Source: Oxobacter pfennigii (GTDB lineage Bacteria > Bacillota > Clostridia > Clostridiales > Oxobacteraceae). Taken from it: DNA of 55,619 bases. The DNA lies in assembly GCF_001317355.1 (NCBI RefSeq), contig NZ_LKET01000031.1, forward strand, positions 1-55,619. Reading direction: 5' to 3'. Both the position numbers and the translations under genes were made by a program. The notes beneath the pieces are model-generated. The model ran no database searches. It was not told the DNA's origin and was given only the letters and a program-made list of their open reading frames with translations. Below are positions 1 through 8,368 of this stretch, in pieces (the first letter of the stretch is position 1; each line of letters starts with the position of its first letter).

Positions 1-235
1 TTAGTATCTGCTCCTTAAACTCATGTGAATATGCATTACCTTTCATTTGAATATGCCCCCTTAAGCTTCTGATTTTATTCTAGCTAATGGTTCGTATTTT
101 GTCCAAACTAATTAGGGGGCTTAGGAGGTATTGAAAAATTACCTGTATTGACTTTCTTTTTCATATTTATGGTTTTTGCCGGTGATAGTACTGCAATCAT
201 GCCTGCACCCCCTTTTTAATATTTTACCATATTAA
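1..235. other. gene-free left edge
   Basis: AT-rich sequence in which I see no convincing gene, RNA or repeat. Any gene to the left would end outside the window. Confidence 0.4.
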
Positions 236-273
236 AAAGAGGCAGTGATGATTTAAATCTTCACTGCCTCTTT
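236..273. terminator. bidirectional hairpin terminator
   Basis: A 13-bp perfect inverted repeat (AAAGAGGCAGTGA and its complement) around a short AT loop, with A and T runs on its two outer sides. It can end transcripts from either direction, including that of the symporter gene whose stop codon is near 362. A second GC-rich inverted repeat near 288-307 (TTGCCGG/CCGGCAA) lacks a T run. Confidence 0.7.
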
Positions 274-361
274 ACTAAGTAACAGGGTTGCCGGGGCCCG
301 CCGGCAATCTATGATTGCTATTGCGGATGGGGTTCTTATTATTGCTTATATACAAATACTA

Positions 362-1747
362 TTAATTTTGATGGCCTGCGGCCTGAGCCAACTTTTCCGC
401 ATTTGCCGCAGCGTATTTGGCTGCGTCCTCATCGGTTATGGTATAGCCAAACTGCATCAAAAGTGCTGCTGCAATATAGAACAGTGCGGGTGTTCCGCCG
501 AAGATCCACATGAAGCTGTTTACAAACTCAGGTGTAACTGTCATTCCCGTCTGATATCCGATAAATGCAAGACCATAGCTGGATACGGCACCGCCCAATG
601 CGAAGCCTATCTTGATAGGCATCGAAAAGAGTCCTGTTGCCATGGCGCGGTAATCCTTACCTGTCTTGTAGTAACCGTATTCGCCTGCATCCAAAACGTA
701 GTTGGGACCAAATCCTGAGTATATATACATGGCTATGGAGTTGATACAGGAGAATATAATATATACAACAAGTGAAGTCCTTGCAAACAATGTTATACAC
801 AAGCTTCCGACAGTACTGATTAAAAGACCGACGATCATGGCTTTTTTCTTACCTAGCTTAGTACCTATCTTAGGTCCTATTATGCTGGAAACTAGGCCGA
901 ATGCCGTTGTTATGGTCATGGCAAGGGACATTAAAAGGAAATTTCCTAAAACGTACATATAATAATATGCCGCTATACCCATCATGGACATGGCACCGAT
1001 AAATTGCAGAGAGCTTGCGGAAATGTATACGAGAAGCTGCTTATTTGTTGAAACGGATTCTACTAAATCCTTTATTTTTACGGAAGGCATAGCTGATACC
1101 GCATCCTTTGGCTGTTGCATGTCATATGGTGCTGCCGTCTTGCACAACGCCATATTTCCGACAATGAACAATGTTCCAAATAGGGCGGCAACTATCGTAT
1201 ATGCGTTTGAGCCGCCTACATAAGGAGTCAGAAACTGTATGAAAGGAAGAGTGGCGGCAGAGGATATGATCATTGCCGCAGCCATAGCCTGGGCGCCTCT
1301 TATGGCAAGCCTGGATCTGTCTTCCATATCGCTTCCTGCCATGACAGAGAGAATGCCGTATTGGGATGTTGCAATAAAGTTCATGGAGTTATGCAGCATG
1401 CAGTAGCCTATAATGGTAATTATCATTTTAGGCACCGTTGAAAATGCAGAAGTATCTATAAACTGTATTACACAGCCTGCGTAAACCACAAAACGAAGCA
1501 AAATAAGCCAGGAGCGGTATTTGCCCCATTTCATGTTTGCTTTTTGGATAATTCCGCCTGAAATTAAGCCGACTATAAAGTCAATGGTACGAGCCACCAG
1601 TAACGTCGTTCCCATGAGAGCTGCGCTATAAAGCAGATTTTCTGTCATAAAAATCGTAAGATAAGAAGTCGGTACAGCTATACCTACACTGGTAGCAAAT
1701 CCATAAAAACCATAGGCATTGATTTGAGAATTACTCAACTTTGCCAT
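362..1747 (-). CDS. GPH-family (sugar:cation symporter type) MFS transporter
   Basis: A 461-residue integral membrane protein with about 12 hydrophobic helices, the usual length for the glycoside-pentoside-hexuronide symporter family. The loop after helix 2 reads NMKWGKYRSWL near residues 71-81, which matches the family motif (xxxGKxRxWL). Two paralogs occur in this window: an intact one at 20702-22090 and a frameshifted one at 23868-25261. The frameshifted one shares the WGKYRSWL loop and is the closer relative. A good ribosome binding site (GGAGGTAAAG) precedes the ATG. Such transporters import sugars or other small organic solutes with a cation. In this window they keep company with methyltransferases, so a methylated or glycosylated substrate is possible but unproven. 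The gene stands alone between the hairpin at 236-273 and the aspS leader. Confidence 0.85.
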   Translation of the reverse strand: MAKLSNSQINAYGFYGFATSVGIAVPTSYLTIFMTENLLYSAALMGTTLLVARTIDFIVGLISGGIIQKANMKWGKYRSWLILLRFVVYAGCVIQFIDTSAFSTVPKMIITIIGYCMLHNSMNFIATSQYGILSVMAGSDMEDRSRLAIRGAQAMAAAMIISSAATLPFIQFLTPYVGGSNAYTIVAALFGTLFIVGNMALCKTAAPYDMQQPKDAVSAMPSVKIKDLVESVSTNKQLLVYISASSLQFIGAMSMMGIAAYYYMYVLGNFLLMSLAMTITTAFGLVSSIIGPKIGTKLGKKKAMIVGLLISTVGSLCITLFARTSLVVYIIFSCINSIAMYIYSGFGPNYVLDAGEYGYYKTGKDYRAMATGLFSMPIKIGFALGGAVSSYGLAFIGYQTGMTVTPEFVNSFMWIFGGTPALFYIAAALLMQFGYTITDEDAAKYAAANAEKLAQAAGHQN

Positions 1748-2080
1748 TTCTTTACCTCCTATTTTTTTATAACTCAGCTTTTGATATAGTCATGACTAGA
1801 ATTTAATTTTGAAAGGATTTATTTTATACCATAAAAGAAATTGGCCAATTCATATTATGATATAGGACCTGAATCGCAGGATGTTGACTCAGGTTATTAA
1901 AACGGCGCACACGTTTTATTAGATGCGAAGCTTGTTTTGAGGAACTCAGATTAGTATTATTATATTGATGAAATAATTTAGTTATAACTAATATTTACTT
2001 TTATTGTATGTTTTTTACAATTATGTGTCAAGAATGTATCATATTAATATATCACATAAATTTGGGGTAAAATAAATAAA
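1748..2080. other. intergenic region, symporter upstream side
   Basis: A 330-base AT-rich stretch between the divergent symporter and aspS leader. On the minus strand a possible sigma-A promoter for the symporter is TTGGCC, 16 bases, TAAAAT (about 1828-1855). I see no gene. Confidence 0.35.
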
Positions 2081-2110
2081 TTGACAAATCAATTTCAACT
2101 GTATTATAAT
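2081..2110 (+). promoter_or_regulatory. sigma-A promoter of the aspS-gatCAB operon
   Basis: A consensus -35 (TTGACA, 2081-2086) and consensus -10 (TATAAT, 2105-2110) are separated by 18 bp. They lie directly upstream of the T-box leader. This is the strongest-looking promoter in the window, as expected for an operon governed mainly by attenuation. Confidence 0.85.
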
Positions 2111-2113
2111 ATT

Positions 2114-2380
2114 TTGCAAAGCGATGACGAAGAGAAGTAGCGTAAATTATCGTTTCCAGTGAGCAGGAGACAGTGAGAACCCTGCAAAGTGAATTTATGC
2201 GAATAACACTTAAAAGCCGCAATCTGAAAGTCATACGATGAGTAGGTGCGCCGTAAGCCGGACGTTAAACCGGCAACACTAGAGCGACTGCAATTTTTGC
2301 AGTAAATCAGGTGGTACCACGGACTTTTACAGCTGTTCGCCCTGAATTTTTATATTTCAGGCCGGGCAGCTTTTTAATTT
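2114..2380 (+). promoter_or_regulatory. T-box leader, specifier AAC (Asn), with terminator
   Basis: This is a tRNA-sensing T-box riboswitch. The conserved T-box sequence AGGTGGTACCACGG lies at 2309-2322. It is followed by the terminator hairpin (2331-2370, AGCTG...CAGCT with an internal mismatch) and a T run at 2371-2375. In Stem I the AGTA of the specifier-loop motif (about 2136-2139) is followed by the 9-bp helix GCGTAAATT/AATTTATGC. After that comes GAAT and then AAC at 2205-2207, in the position where T-boxes carry the specifier triplet. AAC reads as asparagine. Uncharged tRNA-Asn would therefore turn on aspS-gatCAB, which fits synthesis of Asn-tRNA by transamidation. The specifier assignment is my manual fold. 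Confidence 0.88.
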
Positions 2381-2412
2381 GTATATACAATGCTGAAAGG
2401 GAGAGAATTAAA

Positions 2413-4158
2413 ATGTCAGATATGTATCGCTCAAAGACCATGGATAAAATCAGTGAAAATGATATAGGTTCGAAAATGAAAATTGCCGGCTGGGTGGAAA
2501 ACATCCGCGACCACGGCGGCGTATCCTTTATAGACCTTCGTGATATGTACGGAGTTATGCAAGTGGTATTGAGAGATACCGAGCTTCTAAAGGGAATTAA
2601 AAAGGAAGAATGCCTATCAATAGAAGGCGTTATTGAACGCCGTGACGAAGAAACCTACAATCCTAAAATTCCTTCCGGCACTATAGAATTGGAAGCAAAA
2701 GCAATCACTGTCCTTGGAAAGGTATATAAAGACCTTCCCTTTGAAGTCGCAAGCTCAAAGGAAATCCGGGAGGATGTGCGCTTAAAATACCGTTATCTGG
2801 ACCTAAGAAACAAAAAAGTCAAAGATAATTTGCTTTTTCGTTCCCAGGTTATAAGCTTTTTAAGGCAAAAGATGGAGGGCATGGGCTTTATGGAAATACA
2901 GACTCCCATTTTGTCCGCTTCATCTCCTGAAGGCGCCCGTGACTACATTGTACCTTCAAGAAAATACAAGGGCAAATTTTATGCTCTGCCTCAGGCACCC
3001 CAGCAGTACAAACAGCTTTTAATGGTGTCGGGCATAGATAAATACTTTCAGATTGCCCCTTGTTTTCGCGATGAGGATGCCAGGGCTGACCGTTCACCGG
3101 GAGAATTTTATCAGCTGGACTTTGAAATGAGTTTTGCCACCCAGGAAGATGTATTCCGCGCCGGTGAAGAGGTTTTAACAGAAACCTTCAAAAAATTCGC
3201 ACCGGAGGGTTTTGAAGTGACGGATGCACCCTATCCTGTTATCGGCTACAGGCAGGCAATGCTGGAATTCGGAACAGATAAGCCGGATCTTAGAAATCCA
3301 CTTAGGATTATAGACGTAACCGACCTTTTCCAGAAATGCACCTTCAAGCCCTTCCATAATAAGACCGTAAGAGCCATAAAGGTTCATGCCGACATGTCAA
3401 AGGGCTTCCACGAAAAAATGCTGGAATTTGCTAAGGAGATAGGTATGGGCGGTTTGGGTTATCTTGAAATAAAAGAAGATATGTCCTATAAGGGACCAAT
3501 TGATAAATTTATTCCCGAGGATTTAAAGGGCGAGCTTGCCGACCGTGCCAGATTGGTGTCCGGCGATGTAATATTCTTCATTGCCGATAAGGAGGATTTG
3601 GCCAACAAATACGCAGGCCAGATAAGAAATGAACTGGGACAGCGCCTTGATATATGTGAGAAAAATGCCTACCGTTTTTGCTATGTAAATGATTTCCCCA
3701 TGTATGAAACGGATGAGGAAACAGGAAAAATAGGCTTTACTCACAACCCCTTCTCCATGCCCCAGGGCGGCCTGGAAGCATTAAATTCAAAAGACCCCTT
3801 GGATATACTGGCATACCAGTATGACATAGTATGCAACGGCATTGAATTATCCTCGGGAGCTGTGAGAAACCATGACCTTGATATTATGGTAAAAGCCTTT
3901 GAAATAGCAGGCTACGATGAAGAAACATTAAGAAATAAATTCGGAGCATTATATAACGCCTTCCAGTTTGGCGCTCCGCCCCACGCAGGTATGGCCCCCG
4001 GCGTCGACAGAATGATAATGCTTTTAAGGAATGAAGAAAACATACGCGAGGTTATAGCATTCCCTATGAGCGGCACCGCCCAGGACTTGCTTTGCGGTGC
4101 ACCGGCGGAAGTCACTGAAAAACAGCTGCGTGAAGTTCATATAAGAATAAGGAATTAA
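2413..4158 (+). CDS. aspS: aspartyl-tRNA synthetase, probably non-discriminating
   Basis: A class II aminoacyl-tRNA synthetase of 581 residues, the usual bacterial-type AspRS length. It has an N-terminal OB-fold anticodon-binding domain (GWVENIRDHGG near 26-36), motif 2 (FRDEDARADRSPGEFYQLDFE), the inserted GAD domain in the middle, and motif 3 (GVDRMIMLL) near the C-terminus. The residue after RD in RDHGG is His34. In characterised AspRS enzymes His at this position marks the form that also charges tRNA-Asn, while Asp-specific enzymes usually have Leu. That agrees with the adjacent gatCAB genes. The start is the ATG at 2413 after AAAGGGAGAG. A longer frame opening at GTG 2311 would begin inside the T-box and terminator and is rejected. 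Confidence 0.96.
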   Translation: MSDMYRSKTMDKISENDIGSKMKIAGWVENIRDHGGVSFIDLRDMYGVMQVVLRDTELLKGIKKEECLSIEGVIERRDEETYNPKIPSGTIELEAKAITVLGKVYKDLPFEVASSKEIREDVRLKYRYLDLRNKKVKDNLLFRSQVISFLRQKMEGMGFMEIQTPILSASSPEGARDYIVPSRKYKGKFYALPQAPQQYKQLLMVSGIDKYFQIAPCFRDEDARADRSPGEFYQLDFEMSFATQEDVFRAGEEVLTETFKKFAPEGFEVTDAPYPVIGYRQAMLEFGTDKPDLRNPLRIIDVTDLFQKCTFKPFHNKTVRAIKVHADMSKGFHEKMLEFAKEIGMGGLGYLEIKEDMSYKGPIDKFIPEDLKGELADRARLVSGDVIFFIADKEDLANKYAGQIRNELGQRLDICEKNAYRFCYVNDFPMYETDEETGKIGFTHNPFSMPQGGLEALNSKDPLDILAYQYDIVCNGIELSSGAVRNHDLDIMVKAFEIAGYDEETLRNKFGALYNAFQFGAPPHAGMAPGVDRMIMLLRNEENIREVIAFPMSGTAQDLLCGAPAEVTEKQLREVHIRIRN

Positions 4159-4177
4159 GGATGAGGAGGTTAGAAAA

Positions 4178-4471
4178 ATGACTGTAACCAAAACGGAAAT
4201 AGAAAAGCTGTCTAAACTTGCAAGGCTGTATTTTTCCGAAGAGGAACTTGAAAAATTTGCAGGTGAATTTGACGAAATCATAGCATTTGCAGATACCATA
4301 AACCAGTCGGTGGAAGGCGGCACATCGGAAATACGAAGCGTAGGCACCGAGCTTGTTAACTTCGAAAACCTCCGTGAAGATATAGTTATGCCTTCACTTC
4401 CCAATGAAAAAATAGTATCCAATGTTGAAGATAAAGACGGTTTCTTCAGCTTAAAGAGGAGTAAAAAATGA
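4178..4471 (+). CDS. gatC: Asp/Glu-tRNA amidotransferase subunit C
   Basis: A 97-residue GatC. It begins with the typical MTVTKTEIEKLSKLARL helix and continues with the conserved FxxEFDEIIAFADTI segment. GatC wraps between GatA and GatB and stabilises the trimeric amidotransferase that turns Asp-tRNA(Asn) (and/or Glu-tRNA(Gln)) into Asn- or Gln-tRNA. An AGGAGG site precedes the ATG. The 3' end overlaps the gatA start by 4 bases, so translation is probably coupled. Confidence 0.95.
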   Translation: MTVTKTEIEKLSKLARLYFSEEELEKFAGEFDEIIAFADTINQSVEGGTSEIRSVGTELVNFENLREDIVMPSLPNEKIVSNVEDKDGFFSLKRSKK

Positions 4472-5925
4472 GAGAGATAATATCTGAACTTTCAAAAAAA
4501 CTTCACAGCGGCGAGGTATCTTCTGTTGAACTAACAAGCGAATATATAAAGGCAGTCGAGGAAGCCAATCCTAAATATAACGCTATCGTTCATACTACCT
4601 TTGAAGCAGCATTAGAGCATGCCGAAGCAGCGGATGAAATGCTGAAGGAAGGCAATGCCGACACCCTTTGCGGAATTCCAATGGTTATGAAGGATAATAT
4701 ATGCACCGACGGACTTTTAACTACCTGCTGTTCCAACGTATTGAAGGGCTTTAAGCCATATTACGATGCAACGGTATGGGAAAAACTAAAAGAAAAAGGC
4801 GCCGTGCTTTTAGGTAAGGCAAATATGGACGAATTTGCCATGGGCAGTACCTCGGAATCCAGCTGTTACGGCGCTCCCTTTAATCCCAGAAACACCGGCC
4901 ATGTAACCGGCGGATCTTCCGGCGGCGCTGCAGCGGCTGTGACAGCTAATATGGCAGCCTATGCCTTAGGCTCCGACACCGGCGGCTCTGTGCGGCAGCC
5001 TGCAGCCTACTGCGGTATTGTAGGATTAAAACCAACCTACGGTTCCGTTTCCCGCTACGGCCTTATAGCTTACGGAAGCTCCCTTGACCAGATTGGCCCC
5101 TTAACCTACAGCGTAAAGGATGCAGCCATTGTGTTTGACGCCATAAAGGGGTTTGACAGGCGTGATCAAACAAGCAAAGCATTTGATTACGGCAATATAC
5201 TTGATTATTTAGATAGAGATATAAAGGGCGTGAAAATAGGCATAGCCGAAGAATTCTTTGACGGCATCGACCCTGATATGAAAACACAAATTTTTGACGC
5301 TGTTAAACTCTTTGAAAAAAACGGAGCCGAAATAGTAGATATCAAGCTTCCGGCGCTAAAATCCGCCCTTCCTGTTTACTATATCATTGCCTGTGCCGAA
5401 GCCTCCTCAAACCTTGGCCGTTATGACGGAATCCGCTACGGCCACAGAACCGGCAGCTACGACAGCATTGATGATATGATTTACAAGACCAGGAGCGAAG
5501 GCTTCGGCGCTGAAGTTAAGCGCCGCATAATGCTGGGCACCTATGTATTATCCAGCGGTTATTATGACGCTTATTATAAGAAGGCCTGCGTCATCAGGGA
5601 AGAAATAAGACGTGAATTTGATGAAACTTATGAAAAATGCGATATACTTATAGCGCCCATTGCGCCCACAACGGCTCCGGTTCTTAATTTTAAAGGGTTA
5701 AGCTCCGTTGAAATGTACTTATCCGACATCTGCACAGTACCAATTAACATTGCAGGCATACCCTCCATTTCCGTTCCCTGCGGAATTGATAAAAAGGGCT
5801 TGCCCATTGGAATGCAGATTATGGGTAAAAGATTTGACGATGCAAAGGTACTGAACATGGCATATTTCTATGAACAAAACTCAAAAGACTGGGCAGGCAA
5901 TTTTGAAGGAGGTGTCAGAATATGA
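4468..5925 (+). CDS. gatA: Asp/Glu-tRNA amidotransferase subunit A
   Basis: The 485-residue glutaminase subunit, an amidase-signature protein of full length. The catalytic triad is visible as Lys75 (VMKDN), Ser150 (TGGSSGG) and Ser174 (TGGSVRQPA). GatA releases ammonia from glutamine and channels it to GatB. The gene overlaps gatC and gatB by 4 bases on each side (ATGA-type junctions), so C, A and B are made together. No oddities seen. Confidence 0.96.
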   Translation: MREIISELSKKLHSGEVSSVELTSEYIKAVEEANPKYNAIVHTTFEAALEHAEAADEMLKEGNADTLCGIPMVMKDNICTDGLLTTCCSNVLKGFKPYYDATVWEKLKEKGAVLLGKANMDEFAMGSTSESSCYGAPFNPRNTGHVTGGSSGGAAAAVTANMAAYALGSDTGGSVRQPAAYCGIVGLKPTYGSVSRYGLIAYGSSLDQIGPLTYSVKDAAIVFDAIKGFDRRDQTSKAFDYGNILDYLDRDIKGVKIGIAEEFFDGIDPDMKTQIFDAVKLFEKNGAEIVDIKLPALKSALPVYYIIACAEASSNLGRYDGIRYGHRTGSYDSIDDMIYKTRSEGFGAEVKRRIMLGTYVLSSGYYDAYYKKACVIREEIRREFDETYEKCDILIAPIAPTTAPVLNFKGLSSVEMYLSDICTVPINIAGIPSISVPCGIDKKGLPIGMQIMGKRFDDAKVLNMAYFYEQNSKDWAGNFEGGVRI

Positions 5926-7340
5926 GCTACGAAGTAGTATGCGGAATTGAAACTCATATTGAGCTTAACACCGATACAAAGATATTCTGCAATTGCACCA
6001 CTGCCTTTGGCGGCGACCCTAACACTCACTGCTGCCCCGTTTGCACAGGCCAGCCGGGTTCACTTCCCGTTTTAAACAAAAAAGTTGTGGAGTATGCAGT
6101 CAGAGCAGGCCTGGCGGTAAACTGCAAAGTCAATACCATATCCCACATGGACAGAAAGAATTACGTTTATCCTGATTTGCCCAAGGCATATCAGATTTCA
6201 CAATATGACGAGCCTCTTTGCGAAAATGGCTACATAATATTGGACAGCGGCAAGAGAATCGGCATCACCCGTATCCACATTGAAGAAGATGCCGGAAAGC
6301 TTATTCATGAAGACGGCTACACCTACATTGACTACAACCGCGGCGGCGTCCCTTTAATTGAAATAGTATCCGAACCGGATATATCCTCCCCGGAGGAAGC
6401 AAAGGAATACGCCGAAAAGCTGCAGCTTATAATGCGCTATGTAGGTATTTCCGACTGCAAGATGCAGGAAGGCTCCATGCGCTGCGACGTTAACGTATCC
6501 CTGCGCAAATTCGGCTCAAATGAATTCGGTACCAGGACGGAAACTAAAAATATCAACTCTTTAAACTTCATTCAAAAGGCAATGTATGCTGAAATCGAGA
6601 GGCAGACAGACATACTGGATGCCGGCGGAACAATCACCCAGGACACTATGAGATACGATGATGTAACTGATACTATCTCTCCTATGCGTGAAAAGGAAAA
6701 CTCCGATGATTACCGTTATTTCCCCGACCCGGACATCATTCGCTTTGAAGTACCGCAAGCTAAGATAGATGAGATAAAGGCTTCACTCCCTGAGCTTCCC
6801 TTTGATAAGCTTAAAAGATATATAGATGGGCTGGAACTTCCGGAAATGACGGCAAAGCATATGTACAGATACAGAAAAGTGTGTGAATTCTTCGAGGAAG
6901 CGCTTAAATTAGGTGCCGGTGTTAAAAACGCCTCCAACCTCATAACAGGCACGATTTACGCAACCTTGGACACCGAAGAAGACAAGGAAAACTTTGAAAT
7001 AAAGGTTTCCCCTTCCCAGTTTGCAGAGCTTGTAAAGCTATTGGATGAAAAGAAAATAAACTTTAAAATGGCACAGACCACCCTGCAGGAGATGCTAGTT
7101 AGCGGCAATCCGGCAAGTAATTACATCAAGGCAGAAGACATGGAAGGCGTATCTGATGATGAAATAACAAAGTTCTGTCAGGAAGCCATTGACGCTAACC
7201 CCAAAGCCGTTGAAGATATCAAATCCGGCAAAGACAAAGCCATCAACGTCATGTTTGGCTACATCATGAAGCAGACCAAGGGCAAAGCCGATGTAAAAAA
7301 GGCAGAAGCTATAATAAGGGATTTGATCAGTAAGATGTAA
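5922..7340 (+). CDS. gatB: Asp/Glu-tRNA amidotransferase subunit B
   Basis: A 472-residue GatB. It opens with YEVVCGIETHIELNT and carries the cysteine cluster of the zinc-binding form (Cys23, 25, 37/38 and 41 within IFCNCTTAFG...HCCPVCTGQPG). The C-terminal tail forms the helical YqeY-like domain that grips the tRNA elbow. GatB phosphorylates the misacylated aspartate or glutamate and then amidates it. It is the last gene of the operon and is followed at once by a rho-independent terminator. Confidence 0.96.
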   Translation: MSYEVVCGIETHIELNTDTKIFCNCTTAFGGDPNTHCCPVCTGQPGSLPVLNKKVVEYAVRAGLAVNCKVNTISHMDRKNYVYPDLPKAYQISQYDEPLCENGYIILDSGKRIGITRIHIEEDAGKLIHEDGYTYIDYNRGGVPLIEIVSEPDISSPEEAKEYAEKLQLIMRYVGISDCKMQEGSMRCDVNVSLRKFGSNEFGTRTETKNINSLNFIQKAMYAEIERQTDILDAGGTITQDTMRYDDVTDTISPMREKENSDDYRYFPDPDIIRFEVPQAKIDEIKASLPELPFDKLKRYIDGLELPEMTAKHMYRYRKVCEFFEEALKLGAGVKNASNLITGTIYATLDTEEDKENFEIKVSPSQFAELVKLLDEKKINFKMAQTTLQEMLVSGNPASNYIKAEDMEGVSDDEITKFCQEAIDANPKAVEDIKSGKDKAINVMFGYIMKQTKGKADVKKAEAIIRDLISKM

Positions 7341-7349
7341 AAAAGCATT

Positions 7350-7374
7350 AACGCCGGGTAATCCGGCGTTTTTA
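7350..7374 (+). terminator. terminator of aspS-gatCAB
   Basis: An 8-bp GC-rich stem (AACGCCGG/CCGGCGTT) with a 5-base loop and a T run, starting 10 bases after the gatB stop codon. Confidence 0.9.
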
Positions 7375-7379
7375 ATTTA

Positions 7380-7634
7380 TTAATAATGACCTTTGCAACT
7401 AGCAATATATATAGTATCTTCCTCTATACTATATATCAATCGATGAACATCGGTAATACGCCGACTCCAGTATCCTGATAATTCATGTTTTAATGGCTCC
7501 GGCTTACCTATTCCCTCGTTACCGTTTCTTTCGATATCTCGTATAAGTTCATTAATTTTTCTAAGAATTTTTTTATCTTCTAATTGCCAATATAAATAAT
7601 GCCCCCATGCAATATCTGAAAAAAATTTATTCAT
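7380..7634 (-). CDS. yoeB: YoeB-family toxin (ribosome-dependent mRNA endonuclease)
   Basis: An 84-residue toxin of the Txe/YoeB family, identical in length to E. coli YoeB. The catalytic positions known from E. coli all appear at the same numbers: Glu46, Arg65, and the C-terminal His83-Tyr84 (SCKGHY). It cuts mRNA in the ribosomal A site when the antitoxin is degraded. It lies downstream of yefM and overlaps it by 8 bases, the normal antitoxin-first order. Nothing suggests inactivation. Confidence 0.93.
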   Translation of the reverse strand: MNKFFSDIAWGHYLYWQLEDKKILRKINELIRDIERNGNEGIGKPEPLKHELSGYWSRRITDVHRLIYSIEEDTIYIASCKGHY

Positions 7635-7881
7635 CTATCAAATCCCTTTTTTGTCTCTTTCCTTTTTTCAGTTGTTCAATGGACTGTAAAAGCTCATTAT
7701 AGTATTTGGGATCACTTCTGACATAGAGATTCTCTAAAAGATTGTTGTATTCTGCTTCAGATAACATAACAACATTATCTCCACGTTCACGGGTAATAAT
7801 AATTGTTTCAAAGTCCTTTGTGACCTTATCACAATAATCTTTGAATTTCTGTCTTACAGCTGAATAACTAATAGCTATCAT
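7627..7881 (-). CDS. yefM: YefM/Phd-family antitoxin
   Basis: An 84-residue antitoxin. The N-terminal half is the Phd/YefM DNA-binding fold (MIAISYSAVRQKF, then ETIIITRERGDNVVMLSEAEYNNLLE). The lysine-rich, disordered C-terminal tail is the part that wraps YoeB. It neutralises the toxin and represses its own operon. A clear GAGGTGATGGT ribosome binding site precedes the ATG. A double TGTACA operator lies just upstream (see 7901-7922). Confidence 0.92.
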   Translation of the reverse strand: MIAISYSAVRQKFKDYCDKVTKDFETIIITRERGDNVVMLSEAEYNNLLENLYVRSDPKYYNELLQSIEQLKKGKRQKRDLIDE

Positions 7882-7900
7882 ACCATCACCTCACATATAT

Positions 7901-7922
7901 ATTGTACAGCATATTGTACAAT
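7901..7922 (-). promoter_or_regulatory. YefM-YoeB operator, two TGTACA cores
   Basis: Two TGTACA palindromes at 7903-7908 and 7915-7920 are spaced 12 bp centre to centre, about 20 bp upstream of the yefM start. The E. coli yefM-yoeB operator is built from the same 6-bp core, as I recall with the same 12-bp spacing. This supports conserved autoregulation. Confidence 0.8.
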
Positions 7923-8053
7923 TATTCAATTATATAGAAGATTTATATTACATGTTCTATATTTCTATTCGAATATTAATCAAACAAGGTAATAATGATA
8001 TAATTGAAGAAGCTCTTTTTATAATTTCTATTCTATCTTTGGGAGTGATCAAA

Positions 8054-8326
8054 TTGAAAAAACATGGCTACAAAATTTTGATAGAAAAAGATGAAGATGG
8101 TGTTTATGTAGCAACAGTACCAGAATTAAAGGGTTGTCATACACAGGCAAAAACTTTGAAAGAATTATACCCTCGAATAGAAGAAGCAATTGAATTATAT
8201 ATTAAATTTGAAGAAAAAGAAGTAAATAAAGCTATCACTGAAGCTGAAGTCGAGTATTCAGCTAATAACAGACTTCTTGATGCAAGAGAAGCCCTCTCAG
8301 AGTTAAGAGAAAAGTATTTCAAATAA
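8054..8326 (+). CDS. HicB-like antitoxin-fold protein, no hicA partner
   Basis: About 90 residues with the HicB N-terminal partial RNase H fold: YKILIEKDEDGVYVATVPELKGCHTQAKTLKELYPRIEEAIELYI. The charged C-terminal tail may be helical. I chose the TTG at 8054 because GGGAGTGA sits 5-8 bases upstream and the first residues then read MKKHGYKI. The frame is open further up (to 7952) but has no ribosome site there. HicB normally neutralises an adjacent HicA mRNA interferase. No HicA-like frame is visible on either side, so this may be an orphan antitoxin or serve another role. Confidence 0.75.
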   Translation: MKKHGYKILIEKDEDGVYVATVPELKGCHTQAKTLKELYPRIEEAIELYIKFEEKEVNKAITEAEVEYSANNRLLDAREALSELREKYFK

Positions 8327-8332
8327 ATACAA

Positions 8333-8351
8333 ACGCCGATAAAGCCGGCGT
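8333..8351. terminator. weak hairpin between convergent genes
   Basis: A 6-bp GC stem (ACGCCG/CGGCGT) between the HicB-like gene and the convergent DUF3626 gene. The T-rich tract is better on the minus strand. Probably a modest bidirectional terminator. Confidence 0.45.
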
Positions 8352-8368
8352 CGATTAAAATATGTATC

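Noticed and set aside
2311-2412. GTG start 34 codons upstream of aspS
   Set aside because: It begins inside the T-box and terminator. The extra residues do not resemble AspRS, and a good ribosome site precedes the ATG at 2413.
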